A stretch of 64,000 nt of DNA from Archangium lipolyticum (lineage in GTDB: Bacteria; Myxococcota; Myxococcia; Myxococcales; Myxococcaceae): the NCBI RefSeq assembly GCF_024623785.1, contig NZ_JANKBZ010000002.1, positions 744,001 to 808,000 of the forward strand, read 5' to 3'. How positions within the stretch are numbered: position 1 is the stretch's first letter; the number at the start of each line of letters is the position of its first letter. Of this stretch, positions 44,402-53,300 are shown piece after piece. A program made the position numbers and the translations under genes. Below the pieces are notes generated by a model. That model was not told the origin of the DNA and searched no databases. It saw only the letters and a list, made by a program, of their open reading frames with translations.

Positions 44402-45802
44402 CTACCGCGGCTTGAAGTCGTCGGAGCGGATGCTGTAGCGCTTGAGCAGCCGGTGCAGGCTCTCGCGCTCGATACCGGCGTGCTCGGCGGCACGGGTGAC
44501 GTTCCCCTCGTAATCGCGCAGCAGCGCCGTGAGGTATTCGCGCGAGAAGCGGTCCCTGGCCAGGTCGAGCGCGTCCCGGTAGGGAAGCTGCTTCGCCGCC
44601 GCACCCGGCAGGGCTCCTTCCTGACGCTCCCGCACCTCGGGCGGCAGGTCCCGCTCCGTCACGCTGGGGCCGGTGGCCACCGCCACCGCTCGCATGAGGG
44701 CGTTCTCCAGCTCACGCACGTTCCCCGGCCATGGGTAGCCCATGAGCGTGCGCAGGGCCTCCGGGGTGATCCCCTCCAATGTGCGCCCCATCGCCTTGCA
44801 GTGCTTGTCCAGGAGGTGGGCGGCCAACAGGGGAATGTCCTCCTTGCGCTCGCGCAGGGGCGGCAACTGCACCGGGAAGACATTGAGCCGGTAGAAGAGG
44901 TCCTCCCGGAAGCGCCCCTGGGCCGCCGCGGCACGCAGGTCGCGGTGGGTGGCCGCCACCACCCGCACGTCCACGGACACGGGCCGTGTCTCCCCCACGC
45001 GCCGCACCTCCTTCTCCTGCAGCACGCGCAGGAGCTTCACCTGCGCGTTCAACGGCAGGTCCCCCACCTCGTCCAGGAAGAGCGTTCCGCCGTTGGCCTC
45101 CTCGAAGAGGCCCTCCTTGGCCTGGGCCGCGCCGGTGAAGGCGCCCTTTCCGTGGCCGAACAGCTCGCTCTCCACGAGCTCCGTCGGTAGTGCGCCGCAG
45201 TTGACGGCCACGAAGGGGCGCTCACGCCGGGCGCTGTTGAGGTGGACGGCCCGCGCCGCCAGCTCCTTGCCCGTGCCCGTCTCGCCCGTCAGCAGCACGG
45301 TGATGTCCAGGCGCGCCGCCTGCTCGATGAGCCGATGCGCCTCCTGCATCGCCGCGCTGCGGCCCACGGCCCCGAGGAAGGAGAAGCCCGCGTCTGGCGA
45401 TTTCCGCCCCATCCCCTCCGCCTGGAGGCGCAGCCGCCGGCGCTCCATCGCCCGTGCGACCAGCTCGGTGGGGGCGTCGGGGAGGAAGGGCTTCTGGAGG
45501 TAGTCGAAGGCGCCCGCCCGCATCGCCTCCACCGCATCCGGCACCGTGGCGTAGCCCGTCATCATCACCACTTCGGTGTCGGGGTAGCGGGACTTGACGG
45601 CGCGCAGCACCTCGAAGCCGTCCGCCCCGGGCATGCGGACGTCGGATACCACGACGTCGAACTCCTGGGCCGCCACCAGCGCCAGCGCACGAGCCCCGTC
45701 CTCCGCGCACGTCACCTCATAGGTGTCGCCCAGCAGCCGGGCGAAGAGCTTGAGGATGTTCTCCTTGTCGTCCACCACCAGCACGCGTCCGCGCGTCTCC
45801 AT
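44402..45802 (-). CDS. NtrC-family sigma-54-dependent response regulator
   Basis: A 466-residue three-domain activator. The receiver has its phospho-Asp in VVSDVRMPG near residue 51 and the Lys in LQKPFLP. The AAA+ ATPase has Walker A GETGTGKE near 176, the sigma-54 contact loop GAFTGA near 222, and Walker B LFLDEVGDL. A C-terminal Fis-type helix-turn-helix (YEGNVTRAAEHAGIERESLH) lies near 428-450. All parts needed to open a sigma-54 promoter are present. It begins four bases after the kinase stop, so the two form a pair. It lies opposite the TolC-CusB-CusA operon, whose promoter is a -24/-12 type, as is that of its own operon. It therefore probably activates both on metal stress. It resembles ZraR/HydG-like regulators. 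Confidence 0.95.
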   Translation of the reverse strand: METRGRVLVVDDKENILKLFARLLGDTYEVTCAEDGARALALVAAQEFDVVVSDVRMPGADGFEVLRAVKSRYPDTEVVMMTGYATVPDAVEAMRAGAFDYLQKPFLPDAPTELVARAMERRRLRLQAEGMGRKSPDAGFSFLGAVGRSAAMQEAHRLIEQAARLDITVLLTGETGTGKELAARAVHLNSARRERPFVAVNCGALPTELVESELFGHGKGAFTGAAQAKEGLFEEANGGTLFLDEVGDLPLNAQVKLLRVLQEKEVRRVGETRPVSVDVRVVAATHRDLRAAAAQGRFREDLFYRLNVFPVQLPPLRERKEDIPLLAAHLLDKHCKAMGRTLEGITPEALRTLMGYPWPGNVRELENALMRAVAVATGPSVTERDLPPEVRERQEGALPGAAAKQLPYRDALDLARDRFSREYLTALLRDYEGNVTRAAEHAGIERESLHRLLKRYSIRSDDFKPR

Positions 45803-45805
45803 GCC

Positions 45806-47251
45806 TCACGCCCTCCCCGGCGACATGGCTGGCAGCCACACGGTGAAGTGTGCGCCCGGCCCCGTACCGGCGGCAGCCTCCAGGTTGCCACCGTGTGCCT
45901 GCACGATGCTCTGACTGATGGCCAGGCCCAGCCCCGTCCCGCTGGGCTTCGTGGTGAAGAAGGGCTCGAAGAGGCGCTCGCGTGCCGCGACGCTCAGGCC
46001 CGGGCCCGTGTCCTCCACGTGCACCTCGGCTCCCTTCTCCGTCTGTGACAGGCGCACCCGGACCTGCCCCTTCTCTCCGCAGGCATCCACCGCGTTGCGA
46101 ATCAGATTGAGGACCACCTGGCGCAGCTTCGTCAGGTGCCCCGCGGTACGCGCCTCGCCTTCCACGTCCACCTGCACGGCTCGAAGCTGGCCTCCCTGCC
46201 TCAGCCGCTCCACCACCTCTTCGCACAGGGCGCGCAAGTCCACCGGCTCCGGCTCGGCGGGGAGGGGACGCGAGAGCGCGAGCAGATCCTCGACGATGTC
46301 GCGGCTCCGCACCGCCTCGTCCTCGATGACCTGGAGGTCCTCGCGCAAGCTCCCCTCCGCCTTCTTCTTCATCATGCCCACATAGCCGAGGATGACGGTG
46401 AGCGGGTTGTTGATTTCATGGGCCACGCCCGCCGCCAGCCTGCCGATGCCGGCGAGCTTCTCGCTCTGTACCAGCCGCTCCTGGTGCTCGCGCAGCGCCG
46501 CCGTCATGGCGTTGAACTGGCGGGCCAGCTCGCCGAACTCGTCGGGGGTCGCGATGTCGATGCGCGCGTGCATGTCTCCGGCGGCCAGCCGCGCCGCGCC
46601 TTCGCGCAGCCGGGCCACGGGCCGGGCCACGGAGCGGACGATGTAGACGCCCACGCCGATGGCCAGCAGCGGCGCGCCCACCAGGAAGAACAGGGTCCAC
46701 TGGAAGGCGGAGCTCTGAAGCTCGCTCACGCGGGCCTCGGCCGAATCCACCGAGCGGTTGAAATGGCTCACCAGCCGATCCGTGCGCTCCTCCATCTGGG
46801 ACACGAGCCCCAGCGCCCGGCCATGCTCGCGGTCCATGTCCTCCTTCCTTCCCGCGAGCACCGCGGGCAGGAGCGCTTCGCGGAAGAGCGTGTCCAGCGA
46901 CTTCTGTGCGCGCTCGATGTCCGCCACCCAGGCGCGCTCCTCGGGCTCGGAGGCCTGTGCCTTCATCTCCTCGGTCAGCCGGGTGACCCGGTTGGCGGCC
47001 GTCTCATAGAAGTGCAGGTGGCTGGCGTTGCCGAGGATGAGGGTATGGGCCTGGTGCGCATAGGAGTCCCGGATGGCGCTGGCCACCTCGAGCGCCGAGC
47101 GGACGGCATGCTGTCGTGCCTGCATCTCGACCAGGCGGGAATGGATCTCTCGCATGTGCACGAGGACCAGCACCGAGGAGACCACGAAGAGGGAGACCAG
47201 GGCGGCGAGGGCCAGGCTGAGACGTCGGGCGGTACCAGAGGGGACCTGCAT
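45806..47251 (-). CDS. Membrane sensor histidine kinase partner of the NtrC-type regulator
   Basis: A 481-residue kinase. Helix 1 is near 9-30 and helix 2 near 170-190. Between them is a periplasmic helical sensor with clustered histidines (AHQAHTLILGNASHLHFYE near 59-77, plus REHGRAL), suggestive of metal sensing as in ZraS-like kinases. A HAMP domain follows near 190-240. HisKA has AHEINNPLT near 277; the ATPase has NLIRNAVDAC and GTGLGLAISQ. It precedes the activator by three bases. An ATG six codons upstream (47269) is possible, but the ATG at 47251 has a GGAGGAG site and lies just downstream of the predicted start of a sigma-54 promoter, so it is preferred. The His cluster as metal sensor is inference. 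Confidence 0.92.
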   Translation of the reverse strand: MQVPSGTARRLSLALAALVSLFVVSSVLVLVHMREIHSRLVEMQARQHAVRSALEVASAIRDSYAHQAHTLILGNASHLHFYETAANRVTRLTEEMKAQASEPEERAWVADIERAQKSLDTLFREALLPAVLAGRKEDMDREHGRALGLVSQMEERTDRLVSHFNRSVDSAEARVSELQSSAFQWTLFFLVGAPLLAIGVGVYIVRSVARPVARLREGAARLAAGDMHARIDIATPDEFGELARQFNAMTAALREHQERLVQSEKLAGIGRLAAGVAHEINNPLTVILGYVGMMKKKAEGSLREDLQVIEDEAVRSRDIVEDLLALSRPLPAEPEPVDLRALCEEVVERLRQGGQLRAVQVDVEGEARTAGHLTKLRQVVLNLIRNAVDACGEKGQVRVRLSQTEKGAEVHVEDTGPGLSVAARERLFEPFFTTKPSGTGLGLAISQSIVQAHGGNLEAAAGTGPGAHFTVWLPAMSPGRA

Positions 47252-47277
47252 GGATGAGCTCTCCTCCATCAGTAGTA

Positions 47278-47293
47278 CGCAAGCCGGGTGCCA
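47278..47293 (-). promoter_or_regulatory. Sigma-54 promoter of the kinase-activator operon
   Basis: Read leftwards the sequence is TGGCACC-CGGC-TTGCG. It matches TGGCACG-N4-TTGCW at ten of twelve defined positions, with GG and GC exactly spaced. Predicted +1 is near 47267, which leaves a 15-base leader containing GGAGGAG before the ATG at 47251. This implies that the activator drives its own operon. Confidence 0.75.
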
Positions 47294-47344
47294 CCTGTCC
47301 TCCTCCAGCCTATGCGCGCGTTCCAGAGGAGGGGAGTTGTGATT

Positions 47345-47417
47345 CCCGGGGTTACACCGTGACGCCCCGGGCTCCTGACGGAGCACGCGGCCCCCGGGGT
47401 TCCGCTCTGCCGAGCGG
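47345..47417. promoter_or_regulatory. Cluster of inverted repeats, candidate activator binding sites
   Basis: Within 73 bases lie CCCGGGG (47345-47351) opposite CCCCGGG (47365-47371); GCTCC-TGAC-GGAGC (47371-47384); a second CCCGGGGTT copy (47393-47401, direct repeat of 47345-47353); and CCGCTC-TGCC-GAGCGG (47402-47417). They sit about 40-110 bases upstream of the TolC promoter start and 80-150 from the divergent start, which is where NtrC-type activators bind. Which repeat is the real site cannot be told. Confidence 0.5.
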
Positions 47418-47428
47418 GATATCTCCCA

Positions 47429-47444
47429 TGGCATGCGCCCTGCA
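47429..47444 (+). promoter_or_regulatory. Sigma-54 promoter of the TolC-CusB-CusA operon
   Basis: TGGCATG-CGCC-CTGCA matches the -24/-12 consensus at ten of twelve defined positions, with GG and GC at the required spacing. Predicted +1 is near 47455. This makes the ATG at 47433 untranslatable from this promoter and places the start of the TolC-like protein at 47475 (or GTG 47457). Confidence 0.75.
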
Positions 47445-47474
47445 CAAACCCTGACCGTGAGACTCACTCATGAC

Positions 47475-48914
47475 ATGCCAGGAAGGCTTCTCGCTTTCGC
47501 GCTGGTGCTGCTCTCGCCCCTGGCGGCGTCCGCGCAGGCGCAGACACGCACGTCGCCCACTCGATCGGCCCCCGTGCAGGTGCTGACGGCGGACCTGACG
47601 CTGGAGCGGCTCCTCGCGGAAGCCCTCGAGTCGCGCCCGGAGCTGCACCAGGCCGAGGTTCAGGCCCGGGCCGCGCGGGAGCGTGTCCCCCAGGCGGGTG
47701 CCCTGTCGGATCCGGTGCTTCAGGTGGGCATCCAGAACGACGGCTTCGACGGCCTCATGATTGGCGAGATGGAGGGGAGCTACTTCAGCATCATGGCCTC
47801 CCAGGCGCTGCCCTTCCCGGGCAAGCGCGAGCTGCGCACCGAGGTGGCGCGGCTCGGCGCCAGGGCCGTGTCGGCGCAGGTGGTGCGCGTGCGGCTGTCC
47901 ATCGAGGCCAGGGTGCGCAGGGGCTACCTCGACCTGCTGCTGACGCGCGAGCGGCTGGTGCTGCTGGAGCGGCTTCAGACGCTCTGGAAGCAGTCCGCCG
48001 AGATGGCCCGCATCCGCTACGAGACCGGCGAGGGGGCCCAGTCCGACCTGCTGCGCGCCCAGCTCGAGCTCAACCGGTTGCGCCAGCGTCAGCTGGCACT
48101 GCTCGCCGAGGAGCGCGGCCGTGTGCAGACCCTGAACTGGCTGAGCGGCCGGCCCCTGGACGCGCCCCTGCCCACCACCACGCGCGTGCGCGACCTGGGG
48201 ATGCCAGAGCTCGGTGACCCGGAAGTCGCGGAGAGGGACGCGCTCGAGCGCAGCCCCGAGCTGGCCGAGCGGCGCGCATGGGTGGAGCAGGCCGGGCAGC
48301 AGATGGCACTGGCGCGCCGTGAACGCCTGCCTGACTTCACCGTGAGCGCGGGGGTGATGCCGCGTGGCGGCGACTTCCCTCCCATGTGGCAGGCCAACGT
48401 TGGCGTCAATCTGCCCATCTTCTCCGGGCGCAAGCAGAACCGAGTGATGGCCGAGAGCGGCGCCCAGTCCGAGGCCGCGGCACGTGCGGTGGAGGTCCTG
48501 GAGCAGGAGCTGCGCCTGCGGGTGCGGGAGCGCCTCATCGCGCTGGCCGCGCTGCGCGACACCGCTGCCATCTACCGCGACGGCCTCCTGATGCAGTCGG
48601 CGGCGACCGCCGAGAGCACCCTGACGCAGTACCGGGTCGGGCGCGCCTCGTTCGCCTCGGTGCTGGAGGCCAACACCGGCATCATCCGCGACGAGGAGGA
48701 CTACCTGCTGACGCTCGCCGACGCGCAGCGCCTCGCCATCGCCCAGGCCGAGGTGAGCCTGGAGCCCGTGGCGTCCATGGGCGGCGGCGGTCAGGGCGCG
48801 GGCGGCATGCCCGGGGCGGGTAGCGCCCCATCCGCTCCCGCGCGCGGCGCCGCCCCAGCGGGAGGCGCTCCCGGTGCGGCCCCCTCAACCTCTTCCTCCA
48901 TGTCGGGGATGTAG
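47475..48914 (+). CDS. TolC-family outer-membrane efflux protein (CusC-like)
   Basis: An outer-membrane channel of about 479 residues for the RND pump downstream. The signal peptide is MPGRLLAFALVLLSPLAASAQA. Two OEP repeats of long amphipathic helices follow: LAEALESRPELHQAEVQAR in the first, and RDALERSPELAERRAW in the second, with a GSYFSIMASQALPFPGKREL stretch typical of heavy-metal efflux members. The C-terminus is an unusual Gly/Ala/Ser tail with Met (GGMPGAG... to MSGM), about 40 residues long. The ATG at 47433 in the same frame overlaps the sigma-54 element and is upstream of the predicted transcript start, so 47475 is preferred. No strong ribosome site is visible. It leads an operon with the adaptor 13 bases downstream. 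Confidence 0.9.
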   Translation: MPGRLLAFALVLLSPLAASAQAQTRTSPTRSAPVQVLTADLTLERLLAEALESRPELHQAEVQARAARERVPQAGALSDPVLQVGIQNDGFDGLMIGEMEGSYFSIMASQALPFPGKRELRTEVARLGARAVSAQVVRVRLSIEARVRRGYLDLLLTRERLVLLERLQTLWKQSAEMARIRYETGEGAQSDLLRAQLELNRLRQRQLALLAEERGRVQTLNWLSGRPLDAPLPTTTRVRDLGMPELGDPEVAERDALERSPELAERRAWVEQAGQQMALARRERLPDFTVSAGVMPRGGDFPPMWQANVGVNLPIFSGRKQNRVMAESGAQSEAAARAVEVLEQELRLRVRERLIALAALRDTAAIYRDGLLMQSAATAESTLTQYRVGRASFASVLEANTGIIRDEEDYLLTLADAQRLAIAQAEVSLEPVASMGGGGQGAGGMPGAGSAPSAPARGAAPAGGAPGAAPSTSSSMSGM

Positions 48915-48927
48915 CCCCGGAGAACCC

Positions 48928-50361
48928 ATGTCCCTCGTGACTCCACCCATCCCCCCCTCTCAGCCCCCCGCGCGCCGCCGCTTCGGCGCCGCGGCGCTCA
49001 TCGCCACGGCGCTGGCCAGCGCTGGACTGGGCGGCGGCGTCGTGCACCTGCTGGCGCACCAGGACGAAGCGCACGATGCCCATGCGGTGGCTCCCTCGGC
49101 CACCACCACCCCGGGCGCCTCCGAGCCGGCGGCCACGAAATACCAGTGCCCGATGCACCCGAGCATCGTGCAGGACCACCCGGGCAAGTGCCCCATCTGC
49201 GGCATGGACCTGGTGGCGATGACGCCCGCGTCGGCTTCTCCCGGCGAGCCGGGCACCGCCGCGGTGGAGGGCCTGGCCCCCGTCACCATCGACCCCTCGC
49301 GCCAGCAGCTCATCGGCCTGCGCACGGCGCCGGTGACGGAGGGGAGGGTAGGGGGAACGTGGCGGACCACCGGCCGCGTGGCCATGGACGAGACGCGCGT
49401 GCGCCGCGTCACCCTGAAGGTGCCCGCGTTCGTCGAGCGCGTGTACGTGGACTTCACGGGCAAGCCGGTGCGGAAGGGGGAGCCGCTCTTCTCCGTCTAC
49501 AGCCCCGAGCTGCTCGCGGCCCAGGAGGAATACCTGCTGGCGCTGCGCACCCGCCAGGCGCTGAGTCAGACCGGCGGGATGGCGACGGATGGTGACGCCC
49601 TGGTCGCGGCGGCCCGGCGCAAGCTGCAACTGTGGGACATCCCTCAGTCCACCCTCGAGCGGCTCGCGGAGACGGGCGAGGCCACGCGCTCGCTCACGCT
49701 GGTGTCGCCCATCTCCGGGGTCATCACCAAGAAGGACGTCGTGGAAGGGGCGCGCCTGGAGATGGGGGCCACGCCGTACGAGGTGGTCGACCTGTCACGC
49801 GTCTGGGTCCTGGCCGACGTGTACGAGAGCGAGCTGCGCCACGTGCGGGTGGGCATGACCGCCACGCTTCAGCTCAAGGCGTTCCCCAACCGTGTCTTCG
49901 CCGGGAAGGTGGCCTTCCTCGACCCGGTGCTCGATCCGGCCACGCGCACCCTCAAGGTCCGCCTGGAGTTCCCCAATCCCGACGGAGACCTGCGCCCCGA
50001 GATGTTCGGGGAGGTGGTGCTCCGGGGCACGACGCGCGAGGGGCTGAAGATTCCGGCCGACGCGGTCGTCCCCACGGGCACCACCCAGGTCGTCTTCGTG
50101 GCGCTCGGGGATGGGCGCTTCCAGCCGCGCGAGGTGCGCCTGGGCGAGTCGGATGGAAAGAGCGTGGAGGTGACATCGGGCCTGAAGGCCGGCGAGCAGG
50201 TCGTCACCGGTGCCAACTTCCTCATCGACTCCGAGTCACGCCTGCGCGCGTCGCTGGCGGCGCTGGCCGCCTCCTCCTCGGGGGGCGCGAAGGCGTCTCC
50301 CGCTCCCTCTTCGCCCTCGGCGGATGCACCCCCCGCCGCCTCCGGCCACGGAGGCCACTGA
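48928..50361 (+). CDS. cusB: RND efflux periplasmic adaptor (CusB-like) with heavy-metal-binding domain
   Basis: A 477-residue membrane-fusion protein. An N-terminal membrane anchor covers about 15-38. A His/Asp-rich stretch (HQDEAHDAHA) leads to a heavy-metal-binding domain with YQCPMHPSIVQDHPGKCPICG near 70-90; its Cys, Met and His residues suit Cu(I)/Ag(I). The adaptor core (VKVPAFVERVYVDFTGK, then ATRTLKVRLEFPN) fits CusB. The C-terminus ends in an Ala/Ser/Pro tail and HGGH. The ATG at 48928 has a CGGAG site. It lies between the TolC-like gene and the pump, three bases before the latter, so all three are one operon. Confidence 0.95.
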   Translation: MSLVTPPIPPSQPPARRRFGAAALIATALASAGLGGGVVHLLAHQDEAHDAHAVAPSATTTPGASEPAATKYQCPMHPSIVQDHPGKCPICGMDLVAMTPASASPGEPGTAAVEGLAPVTIDPSRQQLIGLRTAPVTEGRVGGTWRTTGRVAMDETRVRRVTLKVPAFVERVYVDFTGKPVRKGEPLFSVYSPELLAAQEEYLLALRTRQALSQTGGMATDGDALVAAARRKLQLWDIPQSTLERLAETGEATRSLTLVSPISGVITKKDVVEGARLEMGATPYEVVDLSRVWVLADVYESELRHVRVGMTATLQLKAFPNRVFAGKVAFLDPVLDPATRTLKVRLEFPNPDGDLRPEMFGEVVLRGTTREGLKIPADAVVPTGTTQVVFVALGDGRFQPREVRLGESDGKSVEVTSGLKAGEQVVTGANFLIDSESRLRASLAALAASSSGGAKASPAPSSPSADAPPAASGHGGH

Positions 50362-50364
50362 GCC

Positions 50365-53300
50365 ATGCTTCGAGCCATCATCCGCTTCTCGGCGGAGAAC
50401 AAGTACCTCGTCATCGCGGCCACGGTGGTGGCGCTGGTCGGCGCCTGGTGGACCATGCGGAACACCCCGCTGGACGCGCTGCCGGACCTGTCCGACACCC
50501 AGGTCATCGTCTACGGGCGGTGGGACCGCAGCCCGGACATCGTCGAGGACCAGGTCACCTATCCCATCACCACCGCGCTGCTGGGCGCCCCGAAGGTCAA
50601 GGCGGTCCGGGGCTTCAGCGACTTCGGCTTCAGCTACGTGTACGTCATCTTCGAGGACGGCACGGACATGTACTGGGCGCGCACGCGGGTGCTCGAGTAC
50701 CTGTCGAAGATAACGCCCCAGCTACCGCAGGACGTGAAGGTGGAGCTGGGTCCGGACGCCACCAGCGTGGGGTGGGTGTTCCAGTACGCGCTGGTGGACA
50801 AGAGCGGCAAGCACCGGCTGGACGAGCTGCGCTCCTACCAGGACTGGTTCCTGCGCTATGCCATCCAGAGCGTGCCGGGCGTCTCCGAGGTGGCGACCGT
50901 GGGCGGGCAGGTACGCCAGTACCAGGTGACGGTGAACCCCAACACGCTGGCCAGCTACGGGCTGTCGTTGGACGCGGTGGTTCGCGCGGTCCGTCAGGGC
51001 AACAACGACGTGGGGGGCCGGCTGGTGGAGGTGGCCGGGCGCGAGTACATGGTCCGGGGCCGTGGCTACGTGAAGAACGTGGAGGACATCGAGCAGCTCG
51101 TCCTCAAGGCCCAGGGTGGCACGCCCGTCACCATCAAGGACGTGGCCAGCGTGACGCTGGGGCCCGAGCTGCGCCGTGGCGTGGCGGACCTGGATGGAGA
51201 GGGAGACGTGGTGGGGGGCATCGTGGTGATGCGCCAGGGGGAGAACGCCCTCAACGTCATCGAGCGCGTGAAGGCGAAGCTCGAGGAGCTGAAACCCTCG
51301 CTGCCCGAGGGCGTGGAGATCGTCACCACCTACGACCGCTCGGACCTCATCGAGCGCGCCATCAACACGGTGACGTACAAGCTGGTGGAGGAGATCCTCA
51401 TCGTCTCCCTCATCATCCTCATCTTCCTGTGGCACGTGCCGTCGGCCATCGTGCCCATCGTCACCATTCCGGTGTCGGTGGCGCTGGCCTTCATCCCCAT
51501 GTACGCGCTGGGGCTGAACGCCAACCTCATGTCGCTGGCGGGCATCGCCATCTCCATCGGCGTGCTGGTGGACGGCGCCATCGTCGAGGTGGAGAACGCG
51601 TACAACAAGATCCACCACTGGATGAAGGACGGGAAGAAGGGCGACTTCCACCAGGTGCGGCTGGAAGCGCTGATGGAGGTGGGGCCGGGCGTCTTCTTCA
51701 GCCTGCTCGTCATCGCCGTGGCCTTCATGCCCATCTTCACGCTGGTGGACCAGGAGGGCCGCCTCTTCCGGCCGCTGGCGTACTCGAAGAACCTCGCCAT
51801 GGCGATCGCCGCGCTGCTGGCGATCACCCTCGACCCGGCCATGCGGATGCTCTTCGCCCGGGTGGAGCCCTTCCACTTCCGTCCGAAGTTCCTGGCGTGG
51901 GCGGCGACACAGGCCTTCGTGGGCAAGTACTACTCGGAGGAGCGGCACCCCATCAGCCGGCTGATGCACCGGATCTACGAGGGCCCCTGCCGCTTCGTGC
52001 TGCGCCACGCCAAGGCCACGCTGGCGGTGAGCGCGGTGCTGGTGGCCACCACCATCCCGCTGTACCTGCAGCTGGGCAGCGAGTTCATGCCTCCGCTCAA
52101 CGAGGGCACCATCCTCTACATGCCCTCGGCGGTGGAGCCCGGCATGTCCGTCACGGAGGCGCAGCGCGTGCTGCAGGTGCAGGACAAGCTGCTCATGCAG
52201 TTCCCCGAGGTGGAGCGTGTCTTCGGCAAGGCGGGCCGCGCCAACACCTCCACGGACCCCGCCCCGTTCACCATGATGGAGACGACGGTGCTGCTGCGCC
52301 CCGAGTCCCAATGGCGCGAGGTACCGCGCTGGTACAGCGGATGGGCGCCCGAGTGGCTGAAGGGGATGCTGCGCCCCTTCTGGAGGGACCGCATCACCCA
52401 GGCCGAGCTGGAGTCGAAGATGAACGCGGCGCTCCAACTGCCGGGCATCTCCAACGCCTGGACCATGCCCATCAAGGGCCGGCTGGACATGCTGTCCACG
52501 GGCATCCGCACGCCGGTGGGCATCAAGATCATGGGAGCGGACCTGGCGACGGTGGAGCGGATCGCTCGCGAGACGGAGGCCGCGGTGGCGCGAGTGGAGG
52601 GCACCCGGAGCGCGTTCGCCGAGCGCGTGGCGGGTGGCTACTTCCTGGACTTCGTCCTCAAGCGCGGCGAGCTGGCCCGCTACGGCCTGAGCGTGGACGA
52701 CGCGAACATGATGGTGATGACGGCGGTGGGAGGCGACAACCAGTCCACCACCGTGGAAGGCCGCGAGCGTTACGGCATCAATGTCCGCTACGCACGGGAC
52801 TACCGGGAGGACCTCCAGGCGCTGAAGCGGGTGTTGCTGCCCCTTCCCGACGGTAAGGGCCAGATTCCCATGGAGGCCATCGCGGACGTGGTGCTCGCGC
52901 ACGGCCCCTCGATGATTCGCAATGAGAACGGGATGCTCACCGGGTACGTCTACGTGGATTTCGACACGTCGAAGTACGACGTGGGTGGCTTCGTGGATCG
53001 CGCCAAGGAGGCGGTGGCCGCGAGCGTGAAGGTGCCTGCCGGCTACTCCATGACGTGGAGCGGACAGTACGAGAACATGCTGCGCGTCCGGGAGCGGCTC
53101 CAGCTCGTCATCCCGCTCACGCTCGTCCTCATCTTCGGGCTGCTGTACATGAACACGAAATCCGCCTTCAAGGCGGGCCTGGTGATGCTGGCGGTGCCCT
53201 TCTCGGCCATCGGCGCGGTGTGGCTGCTCTGGGCGCTCGACTACAACATCTCCATCGCGGTGTGGGTGGGGATGATCGCGCTGATGGGCCTGGACGCGGA

